Below, piece after piece: positions 35,784-44,743 of a stretch of 64,000 nt of DNA (positions are counted from its first letter, which is position 1; every line of letters starts with the position of its first letter). The notes below the pieces were generated by a model that was given only the letters and a program-made list of their open reading frames with translations, made no database searches and was not told where the DNA came from. Source of the stretch: Blautia sp. (GTDB taxonomy: Bacteria; Bacillota; Clostridia; Lachnospirales; Lachnospiraceae). The translations under genes and the position numbers were made by a program. The DNA is taken from positions 62,001 through 126,000 of the forward strand of contig JAFVGK010000163.1 of assembly GCA_017475035.1 (NCBI GenBank), read 5' to 3'.

Positions 35784-37502
35784 ATGCAAAAGAATTTACC
35801 ACGGTTCATGCTTTCCGCCGGGGCAAGCGGCAGCGGAAAAACGCTGCTGACCTGCGGGCTTTTGTCTTTGCTGAAACGAAAGGGCTGTACGCCGGTCTCG
35901 TTTAAGTGCGGGCCGGATTATATTGACCCGCTGTTTCATGCCCGTGTACTTGGCACTGCCGCCGGAAATCTGGATACCTTTTTTGCCTCTGCGGATCTGA
36001 CGAGGGAACTGATGCAAAAAAGAGCCGGAAATGCCGACATTGCTGTGATCGAGGGTGTCATGGGATATTACGACGGTCTGGGAGGAATCAGCACAAAAGC
36101 CAGCGCTTATGAAATATCCGCGGCGACCGATACCCCCGTGATCTTGATCGTAAATGCGCGGGGAATGAGCACCTCCCTGAACGCGTATGTGAAAGGCTTC
36201 CTGACATATCGGGAGGATAACCGGATCAGAGGCCTGATCCTGAACCGGATGTCGCCTTCTTACTATCCGCGGATGAAACAGATGCTGGAAAGAGAGTGCG
36301 GAATCCCTGTACTGGGATATGTGCCTGTATTGAAGGAGTGTTTCCTGGAAAGCCGGCATCTGGGCCTGATTTTGCCGGATGAGATTTCTGACCTTAGGAA
36401 TAGGATTGAGTTATTGGCAGATACTCTTGACAAGACTCTGGATATGGAAAGAATTATCGACCTTGCACAAAAGGCACCGGCCTTGCAAAGCAAAATCGCA
36501 GCAGCACAGGAGACAGATTCTGTTTTCGGCGCCGGAGATACCGAAATGACAAAATCATCATCCGAATATACTGAGTCAACACACAAAACTGCGTTATTGC
36601 AGACTGATTTTGTCTTCGGCAGTCCAGCTGCTGAAGTAACTGAATTGTCATCCGAAGATGCTGAGTCAGCGTACAGAACTGCGTTAAGGGAGACAGATTT
36701 TGTTTTCAGCAGTCCGACTGCCAGATCAGAAGAATCGTCATCCGAAGACATGGAGTCAACGTGCAAAACTCCGTTAGGGGAAGAAGAATCAGCTTATAAT
36801 CCTTCCTCATGGGTTGGGGAAAATGCAGCGCATCCTTCACACCCGGAGAGCAACAGGAAAGAAAAACGATATTCGAAGCTGCGTATCGGTCTGGCAAAGG
36901 ATGAAGCCTTTTGTTTTATCTATGAGGAAAATCTGGATATGCTTAGGGATGCAGGGGCAGAGCTGGTTTTGTTTTCTCCGCTTCATGATCCGCATCTTCC
37001 GGAAAAGCTGGACGGGCTTCTTCTTTATGGCGGATACCCGGAGCTTTATGCGGCGGAATTATCGGGAAACCGGAATATGTGCAGAGAGATTGACAATGCC
37101 TTACGGCAGGGAGTATGCTGTATGGCAGAATGCGGAGGTTTTATGTATCTGCATGAATGGATGGAGGGAACGGATGGCTCCTTCTATCCGATGGTTGGCA
37201 GGATTCCGGGAAAAGCATGGAATACAGGACGGCTGACGCGCTTTGGTTATATTTCGTTGAAGCAGAGAAAACCGCTTTTCGGAAGAGAAGATTTCGATAT
37301 CATGCATGCCCATGAATTTCATTATTTTGATTCGGAAAGCTGCGGAGACGGTTTTCATGCCCAAAAACCGTTATCGGAAAAAAACTGGGACTGTATCGTG
37401 GCAACCCCGACGCTCATGGCAGGCTTTCCTCATTTTTATTATCCCTCATGCCCTGACCTGGTCAGAGCGTTTTTGCATGCCTGCGAATACAGAAAGGAGT
37501 AG
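35784..37502 (+). CDS. cbiA: Cobyrinate a,c-diamide synthase with three R90 repeat units in its linker
   Basis: 572 aa; ordinary CbiA is about 450-460. The N-terminal P-loop synthetase domain (1-235) has SAGASGSGKTLLTCGLLSLL, SFKCGPDYIDPLFH and VIEGVMGYYDGLGG. The C-terminal GATase_3 domain (about 372-572) has LLLYGGYPELYAAELS and AECGGFMYL with the nucleophilic Cys. It amidates the a and c side chains with glutamine and ATP. Residues 243-332 are three exact 30-residue repeats unrelated to either domain, plus a further ~35 linker residues. The reading frame is intact and the catalytic residues are present. Confidence 0.94.
   Translation: MQKNLPRFMLSAGASGSGKTLLTCGLLSLLKRKGCTPVSFKCGPDYIDPLFHARVLGTAAGNLDTFFASADLTRELMQKRAGNADIAVIEGVMGYYDGLGGISTKASAYEISAATDTPVILIVNARGMSTSLNAYVKGFLTYREDNRIRGLILNRMSPSYYPRMKQMLERECGIPVLGYVPVLKECFLESRHLGLILPDEISDLRNRIELLADTLDKTLDMERIIDLAQKAPALQSKIAAAQETDSVFGAGDTEMTKSSSEYTESTHKTALLQTDFVFGSPAAEVTELSSEDAESAYRTALRETDFVFSSPTARSEESSSEDMESTCKTPLGEEESAYNPSSWVGENAAHPSHPESNRKEKRYSKLRIGLAKDEAFCFIYEENLDMLRDAGAELVLFSPLHDPHLPEKLDGLLLYGGYPELYAAELSGNRNMCREIDNALRQGVCCMAECGGFMYLHEWMEGTDGSFYPMVGRIPGKAWNTGRLTRFGYISLKQRKPLFGREDFDIMHAHEFHYFDSESCGDGFHAQKPLSEKNWDCIVATPTLMAGFPHFYYPSCPDLVRAFLHACEYRKE
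36510..36779 (+). repeat. Three in-frame R90 repeat units inside cbiA
   Basis: Units start at 36510, 36600 and 36690, with a period of exactly 90 bp. Each encodes ETDxVFxS...SSEDxESxxKTxL. The same 90-bp sequence is found outside genes at 28612, 44637, 47726 and 57636, always in the same orientation as the downstream gene. Confidence 0.92.
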
Positions 37503-37508
37503 ATCTGA

Positions 37509-38537
37509 ATGAATTTACGCATATTAATCCTTCCGCTGGCTTTTATCCTGGATTTGATACTGGGAGACCCTCATGTCATTCCGCATCCGGTTTCATTGAT
37601 CGGGAAGCTGATTGAACTGACGGAAAACCTGGTACGGACCATGCTGAGGGTCGCGATTCCCTTTGAACAGAAAAAGGGAGAAACCTCTCAAAAAGAGGAA
37701 GACAATGATAAAAACTTCCAGAAGAGAGAAACGGTCGGCGGTATTGTGGAGGTCATCCTGGTGTGCCTTGTCTGCTGTGTCATTCCGATTATCCTGCTCC
37801 GACTGGTGTACCATCTTTCCATCTGGGCAGGCTTTGTGCTGGAGATTTTCTGGTGCTGGCAGCTTCTCGCGATCCGTTCCCTTAGAATCGAAAGCATGAA
37901 GGTATATGATGCTTTATACGAAGAGGATCTGGAAAAAGCCCGTTCCGCAGTTTCCATGATTGTGGGGAGGGATACGGATTATCTTGATGAAGCCGGGGTG
38001 GCGAAGGCAGCCGTAGAAACCGTGGCGGAAAGCACGACGGACGGCATTATCGCGCCGATGCTCTACATGGCGGTGGGCGGCGTTCCCATGATGTTTTTGT
38101 ATAAATGCGTCAATACGATGGACTCCATGCTGGGATATAAGAATAACCGGTATCTGAACTTCGGCTATTGCGCGGCGAAACTGGATGATGTGGCGAATTT
38201 TATTCCCGCCAGGCTGGCAGGTCTTATGATGGTTGGGTCTTCCTTCCTGTTTGGCTTTAACGGGAAAAACGCGTGGAAAATTTTCAGACGGGACCGCAGG
38301 AAGCATGCCAGCCCGAACTCCGCCCATACGGAAGCGGCTATGGCAGGAGCTCTGGAAATACAGCTGGCTGGTCCGGCATATTACTTTGGGGAGTTATATA
38401 ACAAACCGAAGATCGGAGATCCTCTTCGGGCGGTAAAGAAAGAAGATATCCCAAAGGCCAATCGGTTGATGTATGGTACTTCGATTGTGGGGCTCATCTT
38501 CTGTGTTCTTTTTTACTTTTTGCTGCATTTGATTTAA
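37509..38537 (+). CDS. cbiB: Adenosylcobinamide-phosphate synthase
   Basis: 342 aa integral membrane enzyme joining the aminopropanol-phosphate arm to adenosylcobyric acid. 'FILDLILGDPHVIPHPVSLIGKLI' at the N-terminus is the family signature; later 'MIVGRDTDYLDEAGVAKAAVETVAESTTDGIIAPMLY' and 'HTEAAMAGAL' are conserved. Residues about 55-77 (QKKGETSQKEEDNDKNFQK) form an unusual charged insertion between the first two helices. AAGGAG lies 9 nt before the ATG, 6 bp after cbiA. Confidence 0.94.
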   Translation: MNLRILILPLAFILDLILGDPHVIPHPVSLIGKLIELTENLVRTMLRVAIPFEQKKGETSQKEEDNDKNFQKRETVGGIVEVILVCLVCCVIPIILLRLVYHLSIWAGFVLEIFWCWQLLAIRSLRIESMKVYDALYEEDLEKARSAVSMIVGRDTDYLDEAGVAKAAVETVAESTTDGIIAPMLYMAVGGVPMMFLYKCVNTMDSMLGYKNNRYLNFGYCAAKLDDVANFIPARLAGLMMVGSSFLFGFNGKNAWKIFRRDRRKHASPNSAHTEAAMAGALEIQLAGPAYYFGELYNKPKIGDPLRAVKKEDIPKANRLMYGTSIVGLIFCVLFYFLLHLI

Positions 38538-38739
38538 AAACGCCGCAATAATAGATGGAACAAGGATCTGAAAAACGTCGCAGGTCAGGCGAAGGAGGAG
38601 GCCGGCAGGAGGCCGATGCGGCTGCTGCCTGCCCGCGGCACACGGAATGCGTTTTCAGAAGGTGTTCAGCATCGACCGTGCCGGAAGGCGGAACCAGCCA
38701 CGCATATACGGATGAAACGTGAGATCAGGAGGTGGAACA

Positions 38740-39816
38740 TTGAGCGGACACAGACACGGCGGCGATCGTTATCGATATCCGGATTGTGTGGATTTTTCGG
38801 CTAATGTTAATCCCTATGGCACTCCTGTGGGCGTAATACAGGCGATCTGTCAGGCAGCCGGGAAGGTTTCCGAATACCCTTCTGCTGCCTGTGAGGAACT
38901 GAAGGCCGGTATAGCCGCTTATGAGGAAACGGATCCTTCTACTGTGATCTGCGGAAACGGCGCGGCGGATCTGATCTATCTTCTGGCCAGGGCAGAGGCC
39001 GGAACCGGGGCAGGAATCGGGCTGGTTTCCGATCCGACCTTTGCGGAATATGAGCTGGCCATGCAGGCTGCAGGCATGAAGGTACGGCATTTTGTCCGCA
39101 CGGCAGATCAGGATTTTATACTGGATTCTTCTTTTCCGGAATCGCTTTCTCCGGATGTCGGTCTGGTATTTCTATGCAATCCCTCCAATCCTGACGGCAG
39201 GCTGATCGATCCGGGATTGATGTGGAGGATCCTGCAGGTGTGCCGGGATAACCGGATCCGTCTGGTTGTTGACGAATGCTTTCTGGACTTTGTCAAAAAC
39301 CCTGCGGAGCATTCTTTGAAAAGCTTTTTGAGTGCCTGTCCGAATCTGTTTTTGCTGAAGGCTTTTACAAAAGCCTACGGGATGGCAGGGGTACGGCTGG
39401 GATACGGTCTTTGCTCTGATTCCGGACTCCTGAGGAGGATGGAAGAAAAGACCCAGCCATGGGCGGTATCTTCTTTAGCTCAAGCCGCAGGGCTTGCTGC
39501 CTTGAAAGAAAGAGACTTCCTGGAAAAAGGCCGCCGGACGGTTTTTGAGGAAAAAGAATATCTTGCTGAGGCGCTGAAACAGATGGGCTTCAGGGTATTC
39601 CCGTCCGACGCGAATTACCTGTTGTTTTACGGAGTGGAGGATCTCAGAGAAAAACTGCTGCCTCGCGGATTCCTGATCCGTGACTGCAGCAACATCCGGG
39701 GGCTTTCCAAAGGATATTACAGGACAGCGGTACGGCTTCATGAGGAGAACACAGCGCTGATCGAGGCGATGCAGAAGGCGGCAGCTTCCCAATCTGACTC
39801 GATTACCGTTCCGTAG
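38740..39816 (+). CDS. cobD: Threonine-phosphate decarboxylase (PLP-dependent)
   Basis: About 358 aa. The TTG at 38740 is chosen because AGGAGGTGG sits directly before it and HRHGGDRYRYPDCVDFSANVNPYG is the usual CobD N-terminus. It is a class I/II aminotransferase-fold enzyme: LCNPSNPDGRLI, VVDECFLDF, and the PLP lysine in KAFTKAYGMAGVRLGYG. It makes aminopropanol phosphate, used by CbiB encoded just upstream. The 200-bp gap before it is G/C-rich and holds no convincing gene. Confidence 0.92.
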   Translation: MSGHRHGGDRYRYPDCVDFSANVNPYGTPVGVIQAICQAAGKVSEYPSAACEELKAGIAAYEETDPSTVICGNGAADLIYLLARAEAGTGAGIGLVSDPTFAEYELAMQAAGMKVRHFVRTADQDFILDSSFPESLSPDVGLVFLCNPSNPDGRLIDPGLMWRILQVCRDNRIRLVVDECFLDFVKNPAEHSLKSFLSACPNLFLLKAFTKAYGMAGVRLGYGLCSDSGLLRRMEEKTQPWAVSSLAQAAGLAALKERDFLEKGRRTVFEEKEYLAEALKQMGFRVFPSDANYLLFYGVEDLREKLLPRGFLIRDCSNIRGLSKGYYRTAVRLHEENTALIEAMQKAAASQSDSITVP

Positions 39817-39903
39817 TTACGCTGCCCGGGCGGCATGATTCAGCAGAAAACTCATCCGCATCCGATCATGCCTGACAGGAGTCTGATCGGTATCGGAGCA
39901 GCT

Positions 39904-41466
39904 ATGGAAAAGAAAGGGGAAGAGACGTTGCAGAGGGCAAAGGTGATCATGGTGCAGGGAACCATGTCCGGCGCCGGAAAAAGTATGTTGACGGCAGGCT
40001 TGTGCCGTGTGTTTGCCCGGGACGGTTACAGAGTCGCCCCTTTTAAGTCACAGAATATGGCGTTAAATTCCTTTATCACAGAGGAAGGCCTGGAGATGGG
40101 ACGGGCTCAGGTCATGCAGGCGGAAGCTGCTTTTGCTGTTCCCAGCGTGAGGATGAATCCGATTTTACTGAAACCGACCAGCGATATGGGTTCGCAGGTG
40201 ATTGTGAACGGAGAAGTAATCGGGACGATGCAGGCGAAGGATTATTTTTCCTTTAAAAAAACGCTGCGTCCCATAATTCTGGAAGCCTTTGAAGCTCTTT
40301 CCGCTGAATACGATATTATTGTCATCGAAGGGGCGGGCAGTCCCGCGGAGATCAATCTGAAGACAGATGATATCGTGAATATGGGAATGGCGGAAATGGC
40401 CTGTTCACCGGTACTGCTTGTCGGAGACATTGACAGGGGTGGGGTTTTTGCCCAGCTCTATGGAACGATCGCCCTGCTTACCGAAAAAGAACGGCGGATG
40501 GTAAAAGGACTGGTAATCAATAAATTCCGTGGGGACAGATCAATCCTTGAATCGGGACTGGACATGCTGAAAGAAAAATGCGGGATTCCTTTCGCCGGGG
40601 TTATGCCATATCTGGATATCCGCTTAGAGGATGAGGACAGTCTGTCGGAGCGGTTCGGACACAGAGAGAATGCCGCTTTCATCGATGTCGTGGTAATCCG
40701 CTTTCCGCGGATTTCCAATTTCACGGATTTCAATCCGCTGGAAAACATTTCCGGCGTGGGTGTCAGATATGCAGACAGGGTTTCGGAGCTTGGGCAGCCG
40801 GATATGATCTGCCTTCCGGGCACCAAAAATACGATGGGTGATCTGCGGTTCCTGCGCAAGTCCGGTCTGGAAGCCGCAATCAAAAAGCACGCCGCAAAGG
40901 GAACGGTTATATTCGGCATCTGCGGCGGCTATCAGATGCTGGGAACGATGCTCATAGATCCGGCGGGAGTCGAGGAAGGCGGACAGATGCGCGGAATGGG
41001 GCTTCTGCCCATGGAGACGGTATTTAAAGAGGAAAAAACCAGGACGAGGGTAAGGGGCCGCTTTGGTACCCTGAAAGGAACTCTGGCATGTCTTTCCGGT
41101 CTGGAAATCGAAGGATATGAGATTCACATGGGTGAAAGCTTTATTGAGGAAAGCGCAGCAAAAAGCTCGACGAAAATGCAGAAGGATATCTTAATGCTGA
41201 CACAGGAAGCAGGAGGAATGAGCAAATCCGACGGAATGTGTGTGGACAATGTGATCGGAACGTATGTTCACGGGATTTTTGACCGGCATGAAGCAGGGGA
41301 AAGACTGACGCGGATGCTTGCCGGGAGGAAAGGAATGGATCTCGAAGAGGCGGCGGGGACAGATTATGCCGCTTTCAAAGAAACTCAGTACGACCGCCTT
41401 GCCGAGAGTATCCGCGGGAACATGGATATGAAGATGATCTACCGGATCCTGAATCAGGGTCTATGA
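39904..41466 (+). CDS. cbiP: Cobyric acid synthase
   Basis: About 520 aa. The P-loop domain starts VIMVQGTMSGAGKSMLTAGL, with FKSQNMALNS and VIEGAGSPAEINL; the C-terminal GATase_3 domain has CLPGTKNTMGDL and FGICGGYQMLG (nucleophilic Cys). It amidates four side chains of adenosylcobyrinate diamide. The ATG at 39904 has GGAG nearby; a longer frame from 39835 lacks a ribosome site. It follows cobD by 87 bp. Confidence 0.94.
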   Translation: MEKKGEETLQRAKVIMVQGTMSGAGKSMLTAGLCRVFARDGYRVAPFKSQNMALNSFITEEGLEMGRAQVMQAEAAFAVPSVRMNPILLKPTSDMGSQVIVNGEVIGTMQAKDYFSFKKTLRPIILEAFEALSAEYDIIVIEGAGSPAEINLKTDDIVNMGMAEMACSPVLLVGDIDRGGVFAQLYGTIALLTEKERRMVKGLVINKFRGDRSILESGLDMLKEKCGIPFAGVMPYLDIRLEDEDSLSERFGHRENAAFIDVVVIRFPRISNFTDFNPLENISGVGVRYADRVSELGQPDMICLPGTKNTMGDLRFLRKSGLEAAIKKHAAKGTVIFGICGGYQMLGTMLIDPAGVEEGGQMRGMGLLPMETVFKEEKTRTRVRGRFGTLKGTLACLSGLEIEGYEIHMGESFIEESAAKSSTKMQKDILMLTQEAGGMSKSDGMCVDNVIGTYVHGIFDRHEAGERLTRMLAGRKGMDLEEAAGTDYAAFKETQYDRLAESIRGNMDMKMIYRILNQGL

Positions 41467-41546
41467 TATCAGAGTCTATGATATCAGGATATCTTTCCGG
41501 CAGCATCGGAATGGAATTGCCGGTATGCTATTTTAGAGGAAGGTAA

Positions 41547-42239
41547 ATGAAAATGGAATCTGAGACAGCATCTGAATCAGGAACCGGGAATCCCGGAGGA
41601 AGGAATCTGTATTGTAAGCCTGAACAGGTTTCTCCTGCAGAGATTGAGGCAAGGAGCTTTGAAATCATAACCGAGGAGCTGGGAGATTTTCCCCTTCAGC
41701 CAGGAACAGAGATGATAGTGAAACGCTGTATTCATACCAGCGCGGACTTTGATTATGCCCGGAACCTTTGTTTTTCTGATCATGCGGCGGAAAGAGGCAT
41801 GGAAGCTTTGAGAAATGGCGCTGCGGTTGTCACGGATACCCAGATGGCGCGGGCAGGGATCAATAAATCTGTGCTTGACAGATACAGGGGGGAAGTCTTC
41901 TGTTTTATGTCTGATGAGGATGTGACCCTGACCGCAAAGGAAAGGGGAGTAACCAGAGCTTCTGTGAGTATGGAAAAGGCTGCTGCTCTGCTGTCCGGTC
42001 CCGTGATCTATGCTGTCGGAAACGCTCCGACAGCCCTGATCCGGCTTTCGGAACTGATTCAGGAAGGGCTTCGTCCCAGCCTGATCATCGGTGTTCCGGT
42101 CGGTTTTGTGAATGTCGTACAGTCGAAAGAGCTGATCATGAGCCAGACAGAAGTTCCTTTTATTGTCGCAAAGGGAAGGAAAGGCGGAAGCAATATTGCC
42201 GCATGTATCGTGAACGCTCTGTTGTACCAGCTGGGATGA
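41547..42239 (+). CDS. cbiC: Cobalt-precorrin-8 methylmutase
   Basis: 230 aa. The conserved region begins PAEIEARSFEIITEEL, followed by 'VKRCIHTSADFDYA' with the catalytic histidine, DTQMARAGIN, 'AVGNAPTALIRL' and GVPVGFVNVVQSKE. It moves the methyl group from C11 to C12 to form cobyrinate. An N-terminal extension of about 25 residues precedes the domain. GAGGAAGG lies before the ATG. It is the last gene of the cbiA-B-cobD-P-C block. Confidence 0.95.
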   Translation: MKMESETASESGTGNPGGRNLYCKPEQVSPAEIEARSFEIITEELGDFPLQPGTEMIVKRCIHTSADFDYARNLCFSDHAAERGMEALRNGAAVVTDTQMARAGINKSVLDRYRGEVFCFMSDEDVTLTAKERGVTRASVSMEKAAALLSGPVIYAVGNAPTALIRLSELIQEGLRPSLIIGVPVGFVNVVQSKELIMSQTEVPFIVAKGRKGGSNIAACIVNALLYQLG

Positions 42240-42259
42240 CGATCCGGGTTCCATGTAAT

Positions 42260-42471
42260 CACGCATTACTTTGAAAGTCGGCCCACCCCGCAAGGGGTGC
42301 GGCCATAATGGGATGCATCCATGCCCTCACTTTCATTCATGATGTTGCCAAGCATAGCGGGGCATGGGGGTCTACTTTGAAATACTTCCGCTGCGACAGC
42401 AGCGCAGAAAAGTGGGATGCACCCATGCTCATTTTCATTCATGGCGGCGTCAGATTCAAAGTGCATGGGGG
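42260..42471. repeat. Duplicated ~104-bp segment between cbiC and the MocR gene
   Basis: TACTTTGAAA occurs at 42267 and 42373, GGGATGCA(T/C)CCATG and TTTCATTCATG follow in both, and GCATGGGGGT ends them at 42362 and 42463, so the period is about 101-106 bp. A CACCCC-GCAA-GGGGTG hairpin lies in the first copy only. No gene is seen. The second copy abuts the stop of the convergent MocR gene. Confidence 0.7.
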
Positions 42472-43788
42472 TTACGCAGACTGCTCCCCGTGTATTTTTC
42501 TTAACAGCTCAAGGCCCGGCACAAAGTCTTCGGAGGACAGGCTTTGGCAGGAGAGCAGTACAGTGAGTTCATTCTTTTTCCCTGCCATAGCCTGCAGACG
42601 GATGCCGTTTTTCTGCGCATGGCTGACAAAGGCTTTCGGCTCCATGGAAGAGGAAAGCGTCAGCGCAAGCACGGTGCCGGCAGGTCCGATCGTGTATTTG
42701 CAGGAAGGAAAAACTTTCTGTACAGCTTCCAGCAAAGAGGTGCGTTTTTGCCCATAAATACGCCGCTGTCTGCGCAGCTGTGCTTCAAATTGTCCATCGG
42801 TGATGAACTGGGCAAGGGCAATCTGCTCTGCTTTGGAAGCGGTTTGATTGTAAAGATTGGCTTTTTTATGATAGCATTTTCTGATGAAAGATGGTAAAAT
42901 CATAAAACTGATACGGATCGAAGGGAGCAGGAGCCGGGAAAAGGAACCCAGATACAGTACATGCTCGCCCTGATCGAGCCCGAAAAGGGACGGGGCCGGT
43001 TTGGGAAGGTAGATAAATTCATTTCCGTAATCATCTTCGATGACCAGCCGTCCGGTCTGTCTGGCATGGCTGACCAGCTCCATACGGCGGGCAGGCGGCA
43101 TCAGCTCTCCCCATTTCGTCATCTGCGCGGGAGAAACGTAGATGATATCGCAGTTTTTGTCTCTGGTGGAAAGGGAAAACCCAAAATCGGAAAAGACAGC
43201 TCTTCCCTGGGAGAAGCCTTCCGTGGGAAAGGATACCGTCTGTCTGGGTTTTAATAACGGGCAGACCAGCTGGAGCAGGCTTTGGGTACTGGCGCCTACG
43301 ACGATCTGCTCCGGTGAACAGTAGATGTTCCGATGCCGGCGCAGATAGGCGGTCAGAGCCTGACGGAGATCCGCTTCTCCCTGCGCGTCCCCGTAGGTGC
43401 GCATCCGTTCGTCCTGACGCAGGGCATGCTTCATATACCGGCTCCAGAGATCCAGCCGGAAGCTGTCCGGGTCGGCGCCGGAGGTCGAAAAATCATACAG
43501 CACGGGGGCAGGGGCCAGGATTTCTCCGTTCTCCGGCGGCAGATGACGTCCCAGATCCGTGACATAATAGCCGCTGTTCGGCCTGGCCAGGATATATCCG
43601 TCAGCGGCAAGCAGAAGATAGGCAGATTCCAGGGTGGTCCGTGACAGATCCAGCTCCTGGGCAGCCTTACGCAAAGAAGGAAGTCTTTGTCCCGGAGACA
43701 GGGCGCCGTCCAGGATCATCTGCTTAAAATGCTCATATGCGCTTAAATATAAAAATTTATTGTCATTATCTTTTGTTAATACAGGCAA
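42472..43788 (-). CDS. MocR/GntR-type regulator with aminotransferase-like domain (PLP lysine replaced)
   Basis: 438 aa. A GntR winged helix occupies about residues 10-75 (LSPGQRLPSLRKAAQELDLSRTTLESAY), followed by a class I aminotransferase-like domain (about 110-430): 'YGDAQGEADLRQALTAYL', 'IEDDYGNEFIYL'. In MocR proteins the PLP lysine lies in G[T/S]FSK; here the segment is LGSFSRLLLPSIRI with CGG (Arg). Such regulators usually control vitamin B6 or amino-acid genes. It is transcribed against the cbi block and divergent from the precorrin-2 dehydrogenase gene. The target is unknown. Confidence 0.9.
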   Translation of the reverse strand: MPVLTKDNDNKFLYLSAYEHFKQMILDGALSPGQRLPSLRKAAQELDLSRTTLESAYLLLAADGYILARPNSGYYVTDLGRHLPPENGEILAPAPVLYDFSTSGADPDSFRLDLWSRYMKHALRQDERMRTYGDAQGEADLRQALTAYLRRHRNIYCSPEQIVVGASTQSLLQLVCPLLKPRQTVSFPTEGFSQGRAVFSDFGFSLSTRDKNCDIIYVSPAQMTKWGELMPPARRMELVSHARQTGRLVIEDDYGNEFIYLPKPAPSLFGLDQGEHVLYLGSFSRLLLPSIRISFMILPSFIRKCYHKKANLYNQTASKAEQIALAQFITDGQFEAQLRRQRRIYGQKRTSLLEAVQKVFPSCKYTIGPAGTVLALTLSSSMEPKAFVSHAQKNGIRLQAMAGKKNELTVLLSCQSLSSEDFVPGLELLRKIHGEQSA

Positions 43789-44010
43789 GATACAAAACCT
43801 CCTTCGGGAATGTATCTTATATCATATTCCATGTGAAACGGAGCTGTCAATCATGTAAGGATCTGTCTCCGGATATATGGACATTCAGGTCTGCGTCCGG
43901 GATGTGACTCTGCCGGCACAGATCCGTTCCCAGATGTATGGAATTTCGAACCGTGTCCTTACGAAGACAGACATCAGTCCCGGAATCATCGTGAAAGGAG
44001 GAATAAGATC

Positions 44011-44493
44011 ATGCGGGAAAAGCGGTACTTTCCACTATTTGTCGATCTTTCAGATAAAAAAATCGTCGTCGTTGGGGGAGGAAACATTGCAACGCGCCGC
44101 GTGAAATCTTTGCTTGCTTTCACCCGAAACATCACCGTGATCGCGCCGGCGATTACTTCAGACCTCATTGCCCTGTCGATGTCGGGGCACATTCAGATTG
44201 AGCAGAGACCTGTCAAACGTTCCGATTTCGCGGAGGCTTTCATGGTGCTTGCGGCGACGAATGACTGGAAGCTGAATGATACGATTTACGAGATCTGCAA
44301 GGACGAAGGGATTTTTGTCAATGTTGCGAATGACCGGGAGCAATGTGATTTTTACTTTCCGGGGATCTGCATCCAGGATAACCTTGTGGTCGGGGTCACG
44401 GCTAGCGGGGACGACCATAAAAGAGCCAGGCTCCTGCGCGCAGCGATCCAGAAGATGCTGGAACGCCTTCCACCTATGTCGCAGGAGGACTGA
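44011..44493 (+). CDS. Precorrin-2 dehydrogenase / sirohydrochlorin ferrochelatase-like (Met8-type)
   Basis: 160 aa. 'YFPLFVDLSDKKIVVVGGGNIATRRVKSLL' is the NAD-binding start of the Met8/CysG N-terminal domain; AATND and 'VNVANDREQCDFYFPGI' follow. It oxidises precorrin-2 to sirohydrochlorin, feeding the cobalt-early B12 route (and siroheme). The C-terminal dimerisation part is short, typical of the small single-function form. AAAGGAGG precedes the ATG. It belongs functionally with the cbi genes 1.8 kb upstream. Confidence 0.92.
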   Translation: MREKRYFPLFVDLSDKKIVVVGGGNIATRRVKSLLAFTRNITVIAPAITSDLIALSMSGHIQIEQRPVKRSDFAEAFMVLAATNDWKLNDTIYEICKDEGIFVNVANDREQCDFYFPGICIQDNLVVGVTASGDDHKRARLLRAAIQKMLERLPPMSQED

Positions 44494-44636
44494 GCAGGCA
44501 GAGCAGATGAAGGCAGCCGTATTGCTGCGGGCATTCCAGGGGATTTTAGCTCTGTTGTATGCCCGCTCAGCTGCATGTCCGTAACGAGGCGTGCCGGAAA
44601 ATTCTGTTCAGCTATGATGAGTGGAAATATGTTGAG

Positions 44637-44732
44637 TGGGAATATTCTGTCCGGAGGCGCGAAGCGCGAAAGGCAGTAAAAACGTTACCCGAAGACATTG
44701 AGTCAACATACAAAGCTTCGTTTTGGGAGGAG
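44637..44732 (+). repeat. R90 repeat upstream of the LCP gene, carrying its Shine-Dalgarno
   Basis: The copy covers GAATATTCTGTCC to CTTCGTTTTGGG, plus AGGAG. The 3' half (CCGAAGACATTGAGTCAAC) is very close to the cbiA units. The frame is open (LPEDIESTYKASFWEEVFGG) and its TGA at 44745 overlaps the ATG of the LCP gene (ATGA). Confidence 0.82.
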
Positions 44733-44743
44733 GTATTTGGTGG

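Noticed and set aside
38554..38721. 55-codon open frame between cbiB and cobD
   Set aside because: It is Gly/Arg/Cys-rich, has no ribosome site and no family resemblance.
43877..44104. 75-codon open frame before the precorrin-2 dehydrogenase
   Set aside because: It overlaps the start of the well-supported gene at 44011 in another frame and has no ribosome site or family pattern.
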